From Myxococcales bacterium (lineage in GTDB: Bacteria > Myxococcota_C > UBA6777): a stretch of DNA of 14,705 bases. A program made the position numbers and the translations under genes. The notes below the pieces were generated by a model. The model was given only the letters and a program-made list of their open reading frames with translations, did not search any database and was not told the origin of the DNA. Positions 1 to 7,265 of this stretch are shown in pieces (the first letter of the stretch is position 1; the number at the start of each line of letters is the position of its first letter). The stretch is taken from positions 1 to 14,705 of the forward strand of contig JALTMC010000530.1 of assembly GCA_027005175.1 (NCBI GenBank), given 5' to 3'.

Positions 1-319
1 GGGCAAGCTCTTCACGCTTGACACAAATGCGTAATTTCTTTTTTGTTGTGGTACCTTTGGCTTTGGGCTGCTTGGCTTTGGGCTGCTTGGCTTTGGGCTG
101 CTTGGCTTTGGGCTGCTTGGCTTTGGCTTTGCTGCAAACTGTGAAGTTTATCTGAATCTCGGTACCACCTGAGAAGTCGATACCAAAGTTGAGGCCACGG
201 GCACTCATGAGGATAAAGGCTGCGGTTACGGCGATTCCTGAAACCATGAGAAACCGGCTGCGGAATCCTACAAAGTCGTAGTTGATGCCTGCTGGGAGGA
301 CTCGAAAGAATTTGGGCAT
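1..319 (-). CDS. secF: SecF, protein translocase subunit (5' part, runs off left edge)
   Basis: SecF pairs with SecD in the inner membrane and uses the proton-motive force to complete export of Sec substrates. The frame from ATG 319 is open to base 1 (106 codons). It has a short cytoplasmic N-terminus, TM1 at about residues 24-41, and the diagnostic SecF motif GLNFGIDFSGGTEIQ at 42-56. A GGAGA ribosome-binding site at 329-333 sits 9 nt before the ATG. The gene follows secD after 59 nt, the usual order. Oddity: right after the motif, residues 66-85 are four perfect KAKQP repeats, then a TTTKKK stretch before the chain resumes. SecF normally has no such tract in its first periplasmic domain. 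The rest of the protein, including TM2-TM6, lies outside the window, so an intact gene cannot be confirmed. Confidence 0.93.
   Translation of the reverse strand, partial: MPKFFRVLPAGINYDFVGFRSRFLMVSGIAVTAAFILMSARGLNFGIDFSGGTEIQINFTVCSKAKAKQPKAKQPKAKQPKAKQPKAKGTTTKKKLRICVKREELA
61..120. repeat. 15-bp tandem repeat, 4 perfect copies, inside secF
   Basis: The unit CTTTGGGCTGCTTGG occurs four times without a mismatch, with partial units on both sides. Because 15 is a multiple of three the array stays in frame and encodes KAKQP four times on the minus strand. The perfect identity at the DNA level, including third positions, points to recent slippage expansion rather than old protein repetition. 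Confidence 0.95.
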
Positions 320-378
320 AACACATGCTCTCCGATTCGTCTGTATCTCTATCGAAAGGTTTGCTGTTGTAAGTTCTA

Positions 379-2811
379 TCAGATGCTCAAACGTGAGATA
401 TGGCGGCGTCGAATATACAAGTCGAACAGGAGCCGGGTCACAAAGAGAGCGGTGAACACTGAACAAATAATTCCGATCAATAGGGTTACGGCGAATCCAC
501 GAATGGGACCAGAACCATATTGGTAAAGAACGATACCTGCGATAGCTGTGGTGATATTCGCATCAATAATTGTGACAAACGCTTTGTCGTAACCATTTTG
601 GACTGCAACACGGACAGCCTTACCCACACCTAGCTCTTCACGAATACGTTCGAATATGAGGATGTTTGCGTCCACTGCCATACCAATGGTGAGAAGAATT
701 CCCGCCATGCCTGGGAGTGTGAGTGTTGCACCGAAGCTTGCCATCACACCCGTTACAAACAGCATGTTGAGGAGCAGTGCGATGACGGCATTGAATCCAG
801 ATGCTCGGTAGTACAAGATCATAAAGATGAGAACAAGACAGAAGCCTGTGAGCAAGGAGAAGACACCACGATTGATGGAGTCACGTCCCAAGGCAGGGCC
901 GATGGTCTTTTCATAGAGGATATTCACAGGAGCAGGCAAAGAGCCCGATTTCAAGATAAAGGAGAGGTCTTTGGCATCTTGCATACTTTCTTCGTAGCTC
1001 TTGGTACCACCTAAGGTGATTCGTGCGCGACCGCCACCAATACGAGTTTGGATAACGGGAGCTGAGTCTACTTTGCCTTCAAGAACGATCGCGAAGCGAT
1101 GCCCGATGTGAGCACCTGTCATCTGTTCAAACAGGTCCGCACCACGCAAGTTGAAGTTGAGGCCAACCTCAGGGCGATTGCTTTGGCTGTCAATTTGAGG
1201 TCTTGCTTCTTCGAGAACCTCACCTGTCAGGGACGGTTTACGCCACAACAAGTAGGTTCGCCAGGGCAACTCTGTTTTGTCTGTGGTGGTAGTGCCTCTG
1301 TCATACTGGCCCAACATCAAAACATACGATTGCTTGTAGGTTCCTTTGGTGAAGCCTGTTGCCAGTTTTTTGTTCCAACCTTTGATCCATTTTTGAAGGA
1401 GAGCCTTATCTTCGGAGTAGAAGAAACGGTCATAGCCACTGGATTGCTTGGCTTCTGCGGGACGATTGTAGCTTTGGACTTGAGAGATAATACCTTTGGG
1501 CAACCCTTGACTCATCGCTGCGAAAATGACTTGGGAGTCGTTGTGGTCATCTTCCACGACGTGAAAGGCTAGCAACGCAGTCTTACCAATCAACTCTTTG
1601 GCACGTCGTGGATTCTTCAGACCGGGAAGCTGAATGACGATTTGAGTTTCACCGTACTTTGTGATGGAAGGCTCTGATACACCGAGGGAGTCAACACGAC
1701 CACGGATGGTTTCAATCGCCTGACTGATCGCCGCTTCACGAGAGCGTTTGATACTCTCATCATCATAGCGAACAATAAACTGGTTGGCTTTGGCACCTTG
1801 TTGCAGCTTAATATTGTCCCGGAACTTTCCACCCATAATCAGCTGTCGAAACTTCGCGATATTCTTGCTATCGGGAATGGTGACGTTGACATAGGTTGCG
1901 TTGTTGGGATGAAAGATATAACGACTACCTTGGGTCTGACCACCTGCATCTTTCTTGGTGGCAGGAACCAACTTTTTCTTTTGCAAGAAGCGGTTTAAGT
2001 CGTCTGCCAAACTGGAAGCTTTGGTTGCCAGAGCTTTTTCAACATCAACATTCATAACAAGGTGTGTTCCACCTTGAAGGTCAAGTCCCAAACGAAGCTT
2101 GCGCTTGTAAGGAAAGAGCTTTCGGTACCACTTGGGTAGATAGCATCGCGACCAGACAGCGTCTGTCATCGGAGCTAATTCCAAAACCGGAGTCTTCTTC
2201 TTTACCTTCTTGACCTCGATACGCTTCTTGATGATGGGGTTGCCTTTTTTGTCTTTGACAGGCTTTCCATTCTTATCGAGCTTTGGCGTTGTAATGACCT
2301 TGGTCTTTGTGACCCAACTGGTTGTTGTGATCACATTCCCGTTGGTGTCTTTCTTCGGGATCTTGATGAATTCCTGACGTGTGTCGATCGGCTTTTCATT
2401 CTTTTTACGATTGTAAATCGAAACCCGAGTCTTGTACGTCTTGATGACCGGCTTTTTGGTCTTTGGATCGAGCAGCTTCTTGCCGCTTTTGTCCAAGACG
2501 TAAGCTTTGCTGTACGTCCACTCTGGAATACATCGATTTTGCTTGTCACGAGCGAAAATGGGTACAGGGTCCCCATTCTCGTCCTTCACGACTTTGCCTT
2601 TTTTCTTGCCAGACTTATGAATCTCATATTTGATCTTCGGCTTACCAGCACTGTCTTTTACGACCTGACCTGCGGCGTTGAGTTCATACACTACGCGAAA
2701 GACAGGCATAAATTCAGGCTTTGGGATCCCAAATGTGGGAACCAAGGCTCGAACAGCCAATGCAATTAATCCGATTGTCAATACAAACTTAAACCACCAG
2801 TTGCTACCCAC
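379..2811 (-). CDS. secD: SecD, protein translocase subunit with large Lys-rich insert
   Basis: SecD is the larger half of the SecDF complex, an RND-fold membrane protein that helps pull exported chains into the periplasm. Visible in order (numbering from GTG 2811, 810 aa): TM1 about 8-27; a basic insert about 28-235; the LRLGLDLQGGTHLVM motif at 239-253; the periplasmic head with GRVDSLGVSEPSI near 371-383; and a five-helix C-terminal membrane block with GMAGILLTIGMAVDANILIF at 701-720. Start choice: GAGG at 2821-2824 is 9 nt from GTG 2811. The in-frame TTG at 2820 directly abuts GAGG and is unlikely. SecD proteins are commonly about 500-620 aa, so the insert accounts for most of the excess. 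The insert holds about five degenerate units of roughly 24 residues around LDKxGKxVKDxxGxPxIK. The core SecD motifs look intact, so the protein is probably functional. Confidence 0.96.
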   Translation of the reverse strand: MGSNWWFKFVLTIGLIALAVRALVPTFGIPKPEFMPVFRVVYELNAAGQVVKDSAGKPKIKYEIHKSGKKKGKVVKDENGDPVPIFARDKQNRCIPEWTYSKAYVLDKSGKKLLDPKTKKPVIKTYKTRVSIYNRKKNEKPIDTRQEFIKIPKKDTNGNVITTTSWVTKTKVITTPKLDKNGKPVKDKKGNPIIKKRIEVKKVKKKTPVLELAPMTDAVWSRCYLPKWYRKLFPYKRKLRLGLDLQGGTHLVMNVDVEKALATKASSLADDLNRFLQKKKLVPATKKDAGGQTQGSRYIFHPNNATYVNVTIPDSKNIAKFRQLIMGGKFRDNIKLQQGAKANQFIVRYDDESIKRSREAAISQAIETIRGRVDSLGVSEPSITKYGETQIVIQLPGLKNPRRAKELIGKTALLAFHVVEDDHNDSQVIFAAMSQGLPKGIISQVQSYNRPAEAKQSSGYDRFFYSEDKALLQKWIKGWNKKLATGFTKGTYKQSYVLMLGQYDRGTTTTDKTELPWRTYLLWRKPSLTGEVLEEARPQIDSQSNRPEVGLNFNLRGADLFEQMTGAHIGHRFAIVLEGKVDSAPVIQTRIGGGRARITLGGTKSYEESMQDAKDLSFILKSGSLPAPVNILYEKTIGPALGRDSINRGVFSLLTGFCLVLIFMILYYRASGFNAVIALLLNMLFVTGVMASFGATLTLPGMAGILLTIGMAVDANILIFERIREELGVGKAVRVAVQNGYDKAFVTIIDANITTAIAGIVLYQYGSGPIRGFAVTLLIGIICSVFTALFVTRLLFDLYIRRRHISRLSI

Positions 2812-3147
2812 GGCGATCAACCTCGAATACTAATATGTGAGAAAAGAGTTGGTTTTTTTTCGGTGCCTGCTGCAAGATAGTATACAGTGAATGTGATGGT
2901 TTTCATCACCTGTTCTGTCGTAAACATCTTGCTCGTTATCGCACACAAAAAATCGCGGCACACAATGTTCAGGTAAACGTGATTCATCTGACATGATTGT
3001 CAAATTTAAAACAATCAAAGAGAGAGGAAATCATGTCTTACTTCCCATCAGAAAGCCGCAAAGAACAACGGAGAGTGCTGTGAGCCTTCTTCTTTTCCCC
3101 ATTGAAAACCAAGAAAAGAAAGGGGGTCTCAGCCTTAAACCGAAGAC
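2812..3147. other. yajC-secD spacer (336 bp) with possible regulatory signals
   Basis: I see no convincing gene here. On the minus strand it contains, in reading order: a weak hairpin just after yajC (arms 3137-3141 and 3125-3129) followed by a T-rich run, a possible leaky terminator; a perfect 5+4+5 palindrome, TGACA-TGAT-TGTCA, at 2989-3002, which could be an operator; a small hairpin GTGATG/CATCAC around 2894-2909; a promoter-like pair near 2879-2908; and the secD ribosome-binding site. Such a long spacer inside a yajC-secD pair suggests secDF may have its own transcription start. Confidence 0.5.
2879..2908 (-). promoter_or_regulatory. Possible sigma70-type promoter for secDF
   Basis: On the minus strand a good -10 box TATACT (2884-2879) lies 18 nt downstream of a weak -35 TGATGA (2908-2903). 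This would give a leader of roughly 60 nt before the secD GTG. Only the -10 matches the consensus well, so this is tentative. Confidence 0.35.
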
Positions 3148-3543
3148 TTACTTCTTACGTTTTTTCTTCTTCTTGGTTGAAGAAGAAAATTCTTCTTCTT
3201 TGCTGGAAGTCGGAGCGGAGGCTCCTTTTCCTGCACCCGAAGGAGCGGCAATACTTGCGACAGCCTGCTTTTGCATACTGACTTTCACTCTTGGAGCAAT
3301 TTCAATGACGACCGCCTGGGGAGTCACTTCAGCCACTTCGCCAAACATTCCACTACGCGTGACAACACGATCGCCCGTTTTTAAGCTGTTGAGCATTTCT
3401 TGATGTTCTTTGTCACGCTTGCGCTGGGGACGGATAATGAGAAACCAAAAGAGAACAAAGATCAAAATAAAAGGCACAAATTGTACCACCATATTGCCAC
3501 CTGGTGGGGTTTTCTGTGCAAAGAGTAGAAACGTTTCTATCAC
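3148..3543 (-). CDS. yajC: YajC, Sec translocase accessory subunit
   Basis: YajC is a small single-span inner-membrane protein that associates with SecDF. The 131-aa product has a short N-terminus, one membrane helix at about residues 18-38 (VVQFVPFILIFVLFWFLIIR), and the hallmark RPQRKRDKEHQEMLNSLKTG with the small SH3-like fold after it (GDRVVTRSGMFGEVAEV...). GTG 3543 is the start, with AAAGGAG 7 nt before it. It is the first gene of the yajC-secD-secF cluster and is divergent from the adenylation-like gene. Oddity: after the core the protein continues about 35 residues into an Ala/Ser-rich linker, an EEE stretch and a terminal KKKKKRKK tail, making it longer and more basic at the end than typical YajC (about 85-115 aa). 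Confidence 0.96.
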   Translation of the reverse strand: MIETFLLFAQKTPPGGNMVVQFVPFILIFVLFWFLIIRPQRKRDKEHQEMLNSLKTGDRVVTRSGMFGEVAEVTPQAVVIEIAPRVKVSMQKQAVASIAAPSGAGKGASAPTSSKEEEFSSSTKKKKKRKK

Positions 3544-3589
3544 CCGAATTCTCCTTTAGACATAAGGGGCTTCTTTCCAAGGGTGCGTA

Positions 3590-3618
3590 CTAGTATCAAA
3601 CTCTTCGCAAAAGATCAA
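3590..3618 (-). promoter_or_regulatory. Possible promoter for yajC
   Basis: On the minus strand TTGATC (3618-3613) and TACTAG (3595-3590) are separated by 17 nt, about 45 nt upstream of the yajC start. The spacing is ideal but the hexamers match the consensus at only 4/6 and 3/6. The region lies between two divergent genes, where promoters are expected. Confidence 0.3.
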
Positions 3619-3689
3619 GAGGTTTGGAATATCAGGCAAAGACATATCGTTATCCTCGGATGTACTTACCTGTGAAGGAGAGAGTAAGG

Positions 3690-5195
3690 ATGACTGAAAA
3701 AATGAATAAATTGGCATTTTGTTTGGACTTCGCTGGCCAAAGGATGGATCAATCGTTGTGGGTGGAAAACGATCGCACCTGGGATGGTTTGGCCTTTGTT
3801 CAACGAGTCGAAACTTGGACTCGTGCTCTGGCTGATAGACATGTCTCTGTCAACCAGGTGGTGGCCGTTTCTCTTCCGCCTTCTGTTGATCTCTTTGCCT
3901 CTGTCTTGGCAACGTGGCACTTGGGAGCGAGTGTCCTCTTACTGCCACAAGACCTCTCTCTGGATGAGAGCTTTCGTTGGGTTCAGTCGGCAGAGGTCTC
4001 AGGTGGAATTGTTCACGACAAACTGGCGAAGGCTTTGCTTCGTCATGAAGAACTCCTCTCTTGGAATTGGGGGATTGTCCAAGGCAGTCACTCTCCCAAT
4101 GACTGGTCATTGCTCGAAGGTGCTCTGGAGCAGGCCGAATCACAGGGGCCTCCAACCTTACCTGCGTGGGATGCCTCACGTCGGGCTGTGCTCTCTTTGT
4201 CGGCAGGTGCCTGGCAGCCTCCCTTGGGGGTCTCTCTGTCACAAGGTCAGATCTGGTCCTCCATTGAGTCTCTGGCTCAAGATTGGCAGCGCGTTGCCCA
4301 AAGCATCGAGACAGCCTTGCTCGATCTTCCTGTGAGCAATACCCTGTTGCAAGTAGGGTTGGGGGTCTTGCTCGGGGATGCTCAAATCTCCCTCGCACCC
4401 AATGTCTCTCTTGCAGAGCTGGCGGAGCGATCTCAATCCTCCTCCTCTGTGTGCCTGACCACATCGCGGCGTGTTGTTGAATGGGGAGAGGACCTCTCTG
4501 CACAACATGCGGATGCGCTGTCGCTAGAGTGGCTCTGGGTCCTTGGAGGAACTGTCCCCGACGATCTTCGCAAAGCTTGGCCAACTCCTTTGTACAGTGC
4601 TTACAAAATTGAGGGTTGTGGCGGCATTGTGGCTTGGTCCACCTCCGATGAGGAGGGGGTTGGGCGCTTACTGCCAGGTCTTGAGCATCGTGTGGAGCGA
4701 GAGCCTCATCTACAACGTCATCTCCGCCCTGGTGAAGCACTGCGGGGTGAGATCCTGTTGCGTGGCAAGCAGGTGAGCCTAGAACGTCTGAATACAGAGT
4801 CCATCTTTTTTCAAATGGAGAGCTCTTTTACCGACTGGCTCTCCACGGGAGATTGGGGCTCTCTCGATCGCAAGAAACATCTCCAGATCGAAGGTCATGT
4901 GGAAGATATGATCGAATACCGCGATGGTCACTTCTCCATTCGACCCATGGAGCAACAGCTCAGAAAACATCCACAAATCCTCGACGCTGTGTTATGCAAG
5001 GTCGATCATGATAAAAAGCTCAAAGCCTTTCTGGAAGTTGATGCTCAAGCCCCTGGAAGACCCCTCACCTCCCGCACCGTCTTGGCCTATCTCCAAGAGC
5101 ATTTTCCCCACTATATGCATCCCAAATTAATCGAATTCCGAGAGGAACTCCCTCGCAACCTCTACGGTCAAGTCGCACGCTGGAAACTGAAATAG
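3690..5195 (+). CDS. ANL-superfamily adenylation-like protein, probably catalytically degenerate
   Basis: Resembles acyl-CoA synthetase / AMP-binding adenylation proteins, which activate a carboxylic acid as an acyl-AMP. ATG 3690 is chosen because AAGGAG at 3675-3680 lies 9 nt upstream (501 aa). The two-domain ANL layout is recognisable: N-terminal domain 1-380; hinge STGDWG at 385-390; C-terminal domain with GHVEDMIEYRDGHFSIRPME at 402-421 and the final LPRNLYGQVARWKL at 488-500. Key residues are missing. The P-loop that normally reads like TSGTTGxPKG is replaced by LSLSAGAWQPPLGV at 168-181, with neither the Thr/Ser-Gly run nor its Lys. The lysine of the C-terminal 'GK' is Gln494. The Y-G-x-T-E motif is also poor (YSAYKIEG, 302-309). 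It may bind a ligand or partner without adenylating. No carrier protein or pathway gene is adjacent. The frame is intact over 501 codons, so it is probably expressed. Confidence 0.82.
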   Translation: MTEKMNKLAFCLDFAGQRMDQSLWVENDRTWDGLAFVQRVETWTRALADRHVSVNQVVAVSLPPSVDLFASVLATWHLGASVLLLPQDLSLDESFRWVQSAEVSGGIVHDKLAKALLRHEELLSWNWGIVQGSHSPNDWSLLEGALEQAESQGPPTLPAWDASRRAVLSLSAGAWQPPLGVSLSQGQIWSSIESLAQDWQRVAQSIETALLDLPVSNTLLQVGLGVLLGDAQISLAPNVSLAELAERSQSSSSVCLTTSRRVVEWGEDLSAQHADALSLEWLWVLGGTVPDDLRKAWPTPLYSAYKIEGCGGIVAWSTSDEEGVGRLLPGLEHRVEREPHLQRHLRPGEALRGEILLRGKQVSLERLNTESIFFQMESSFTDWLSTGDWGSLDRKKHLQIEGHVEDMIEYRDGHFSIRPMEQQLRKHPQILDAVLCKVDHDKKLKAFLEVDAQAPGRPLTSRTVLAYLQEHFPHYMHPKLIEFREELPRNLYGQVARWKLK

Positions 5196-5207
5196 TATTT
5201 CAAAACC

Positions 5208-5261
5208 TTGTGTAAGCTTCTTGAAGTCAGGGGTTTGTGTAAGCTTCTTGAAGTCAGGGGT
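5208..5261. repeat. 27-bp tandem repeat, two perfect copies, between convergent genes
   Basis: Two identical 27-bp units (5208-5234 and 5235-5261), each containing AAGCTTCTTGAAG, followed by a short partial third. They fill the 75-bp gap between the 3' ends of the adenylation-like gene and the YFPL lipoprotein gene. Each unit holds a tiny inverted repeat (CTTC/GAAG), but there is no T-run, so I do not call a terminator. Confidence 0.95.
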
Positions 5262-5270
5262 TTGTGTGGG

Positions 5271-5942
5271 TTATTTCGGTGGAGCAGCTTTGGGGGCGGA
5301 GCTTGTGGGGGGTTTGGGAGTGGTCTTTGTGTGGGGTTTGGGAGTGGATTGGGGAGGTTGGCCTGATTTGTAGGTGACAAGTTCTAGTTTGAACTGTGGT
5401 TTTCGTGTACCACTTTCTTCAATAACCTGGATGATCTTTACAAAGCCGACATTGGGTGCAAAGTAGAACCGAGCCTCAAGGGTACGTTTGCGATCTACTT
5501 TTTGCCGAGAGCGCACTACGATGCAGTTCTTGAAGGTTCCGGCAGGAACACTCACAGTACGACCCACATTGGTGATCAGATAGCGTTCAATTGTCGTTAC
5601 ACCGACAACACTGAGCCAGCGATTGCCCACCTTGAGTGGATACTTGAGCAGGTAGCGGAGGCCCTCTCGAAGTCCGTATGTGTCGTAGCTGTAGATAGCT
5701 TTGGCATTGTCAAGGAACTTCTTTCCTTTTTGTCTGACGATACGACGTTCGAAGAACTTACTGCGCCGAGTGATGTAGCTGTAGATCTTATACTTCCATG
5801 TTGCGCCAACTCGGAGGGGAAAGTATTCCTGAAGTCTAAGGTTGCTGGTGGGGGTGTTGGTTCGAGTCTGTGTAGGAAGACAGGAAGACAACGTGAGAAG
5901 ACCCAAACCCAATCCCACTACGATTTGAAATATGCTTTTCAT
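5271..5942 (-). CDS. Predicted lipoprotein with YFPL..G..W.Y domain
   Basis: Predicted lipoprotein of 223 aa, function unknown. ATG 5942 is chosen because it gives a proper lipoprotein signal: MKS followed by a hydrophobic stretch and the lipobox LSSC with Cys21. The upstream extension of the frame would bury it. The ribosome-binding site is weak (GAGAAAG region). The mature domain begins with EYFPLRVGATWKYKIYSY near residues 40-57 and later has TVSVPAGTFKNCIVVRS. This combination is seen in a widespread group of bacterial exported beta-rich proteins of unknown role. The last 30 residues are a Pro/Lys/Thr tail (STPKPHTKTTPKPPTSS), probably disordered. The gene converges with the adenylation-like gene. 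I place it in the outer or inner membrane facing the periplasm from the signal alone. Confidence 0.85.
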   Translation of the reverse strand: MKSIFQIVVGLGLGLLTLSSCLPTQTRTNTPTSNLRLQEYFPLRVGATWKYKIYSYITRRSKFFERRIVRQKGKKFLDNAKAIYSYDTYGLREGLRYLLKYPLKVGNRWLSVVGVTTIERYLITNVGRTVSVPAGTFKNCIVVRSRQKVDRKRTLEARFYFAPNVGFVKIIQVIEESGTRKPQFKLELVTYKSGQPPQSTPKPHTKTTPKPPTSSAPKAAPPK

Positions 5943-6026
5943 TGTGAAACTTTCTTTCTCAAACAGCCAATGTTTCTGGCACAATCCATTTCCTGCATTG
6001 TGCCTTCGACGGATGTGGACCTCTTT

Positions 6027-6056
6027 TCTATAGCAGAGAACCATCTTTCATGTCAG
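6027..6056 (-). promoter_or_regulatory. Possible promoter for the YFPL lipoprotein gene
   Basis: On the minus strand CTGACA (6056-6051) is followed after 18 nt by TATAGA (6032-6027), about 85 nt upstream of the ATG. The hexamers match the consensus at 5/6 and 4/6, with acceptable spacing. Confidence 0.4.
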
Positions 6057-6164
6057 CTTTCTGGAATTTTGAAGATATTCTGTGCTGCACTCTCTTTGTT
6101 GTGGTGAGGTGATGATACTGTGATGATGTTTGTCATCAGAAAAAAACCTCTTATGTTGTGAGCG

Positions 6165-6179
6165 TGGAAACCCTTTCCA
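6165..6179. repeat. Perfect short inverted repeat TGGAAA-CCC-TTTCCA
   Basis: A 6-bp perfect stem with a 3-nt loop, about 45 nt downstream of the HEAT-like lipoprotein stop. It lacks a T-run in either direction, so it is not a standard intrinsic terminator. Its right arm belongs to the dispersed intergenic element described at 6171-6213. Confidence 0.5.
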
Positions 6180-6213
6180 GAATCTACAGGACGAAGTCTG
6201 GACGGGGTGGGGG
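6171..6213. repeat. Dispersed intergenic element, copy 1 (short form)
   Basis: CCCTTTCC followed by ACAGGACGAAGTCTGGAC and a G-rich end. Bases 6186-6213 match 7413-7440 with two differences in 28. Compared with copy 2, the middle part carrying the CCGGCAG segment is missing. It lies immediately after the stop of the HEAT-like lipoprotein gene (minus strand). Confidence 0.75.
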
Positions 6214-6220
6214 GGATGGA

Positions 6221-7165
6221 TCATTCTTCCTTGACACGCTTTTTGCGAGGAGGCGTGTGTTGGGAGGCTTTGGCTTCACGTTGTTTGAGTTCTAGAAGGG
6301 CTTCTTTGGCTGTTTGCTGAATGGCGGGTATGTTGTGGGAGCTTGCAATGGTAAAGAGAAACCCCTTGGCTGCCTCCCCTCCGATCTCCGAAAGAGCAGA
6401 GAGGATCTGCGCCAGAAAAGCTCCCTCTCTTTGTCGAGCCAGTTGAATCAGAGGGACTGCAGCTTTGCGTGCACGAAGCCGAACTAGCGCACCTACCGTT
6501 GTTAATAGTAGAGTGCGATTCTTGGTTTTTAGCTGCTTGATGAGGAGGGGTATCACTGCTTTGTATTGTCGCCGGGCCAAGATCTGAGTGGCGTGTCGTT
6601 GAAGAAAGGCATCTTTTTGTTTGAGTTGGAGCATCAACTGATGAGAACTCACCAGGTAGAGTTTTCCATAGGCTGACAGAGATTGAGCACCACGCTTCCA
6701 CAAGTCACGAAAGAGCTTGGCTACCGTTTCTCGTTTGGGAAACTTATCTTTTACAGCGTAGCTCATCGTGCGAGACTCCTGCACATTCAACACTTCCCGA
6801 CCGGATGTGACAGGCACCAAGCGGTAGCTAATATACCAGCGGAGACGAATTCGACGACGTTTGCGATCCGCAGGCAAAGGCATCATCCCCAACGCCACAC
6901 GGAGCTTGTACCCTGTGGCTGGAGGTTTGTTTTTCTCTGAAAACCAAAGAAAGCTTTTCTCTTGCTCAAGGTGTTTGCGTAGCTGCTTGAGAAGAGGTGC
7001 CTGGGCGAGCTTAAGCTTTTTTAATAAGGCTTTGCTGGTATGCGAGAACTCGATATCTCGTGATAGATGCAAGCGGAGTAAGGAGGGAGACTTCTTTTTG
7101 CAGCCACCCCAAAGGAAACCGGCGGCCAATACAAAACACAACAGGGATTTCTTCCACCAACACAT
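6221..7165 (-). CDS. Predicted lipoprotein with C-terminal HEAT-like repeats
   Basis: Predicted exported lipoprotein of 314 aa, function unknown. I choose ATG 7165; a TTG four codons upstream abuts the purine-rich stretch and is less likely. The N-terminus MCWWKK is followed by a hydrophobic segment and GGC with Cys22, a slightly unusual lipobox because Trp sits at -3. The middle domain (about 40-150) is basic and unrecognised. From about residue 185 helix pairs repeat about every 30-35 residues (KAVIPLLIKQLK..., KAAVPLIQLARQR..., GEAAKGFLFTIAS...), each ending in alternating Leu/Ala as in HEAT/PBS-type scaffolds. HEAT repeats usually bind other proteins, so a scaffold role at the membrane is an inference. 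The tail is strongly basic (PRKKRVKEE). It lies between two other exported-protein genes on the same strand, but with spacers of about 280-330 bp on each side. Confidence 0.83.
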   Translation of the reverse strand: MCWWKKSLLCFVLAAGFLWGGCKKKSPSLLRLHLSRDIEFSHTSKALLKKLKLAQAPLLKQLRKHLEQEKSFLWFSEKNKPPATGYKLRVALGMMPLPADRKRRRIRLRWYISYRLVPVTSGREVLNVQESRTMSYAVKDKFPKRETVAKLFRDLWKRGAQSLSAYGKLYLVSSHQLMLQLKQKDAFLQRHATQILARRQYKAVIPLLIKQLKTKNRTLLLTTVGALVRLRARKAAVPLIQLARQREGAFLAQILSALSEIGGEAAKGFLFTIASSHNIPAIQQTAKEALLELKQREAKASQHTPPRKKRVKEE

Positions 7166-7217
7166 GCTGATTGTCAACTCTCTTTGTAAAAAATGGATCG
7201 GACTCTACACAACTATC

Positions 7218-7265
7218 AATATCACAACATGAAGTCGATGTAATATCACAACATGAAGTCGATGT
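7218..7265. repeat. 24-bp tandem repeat, two perfect copies
   Basis: Two identical 24-bp units (7218-7241 and 7242-7265) built around ATCACAACATGAAGTCGATG. They lie about 55-100 nt upstream of the HEAT-like lipoprotein start, so they fall in its likely promoter or leader region. Confidence 0.95.

Noticed and set aside
12-326. 104-codon closed minus-strand frame with Gln/Ser/Ala repeats
   Set aside because: It is the out-of-frame shadow of secF. The overlapping frame from ATG 319 carries the true SecF motif GIDFSGGTE and a ribosome-binding site.
2830-3018. 62-codon minus-strand frame in the yajC-secD spacer
   Set aside because: No ATG with a ribosome-binding site, no domain, and it covers the likely secD promoter region.
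3850-4740. 296-codon minus-strand frame antisense to the adenylation-like gene
   Set aside because: Composition is Arg/Pro/His-rich, as expected for a shadow frame. The plus-strand frame has clear ANL motifs and a good ribosome-binding site.
5196-5270. Bidirectional terminator between convergent genes
   Set aside because: The inverted repeats are only 4 bp and no T-run follows in either direction.
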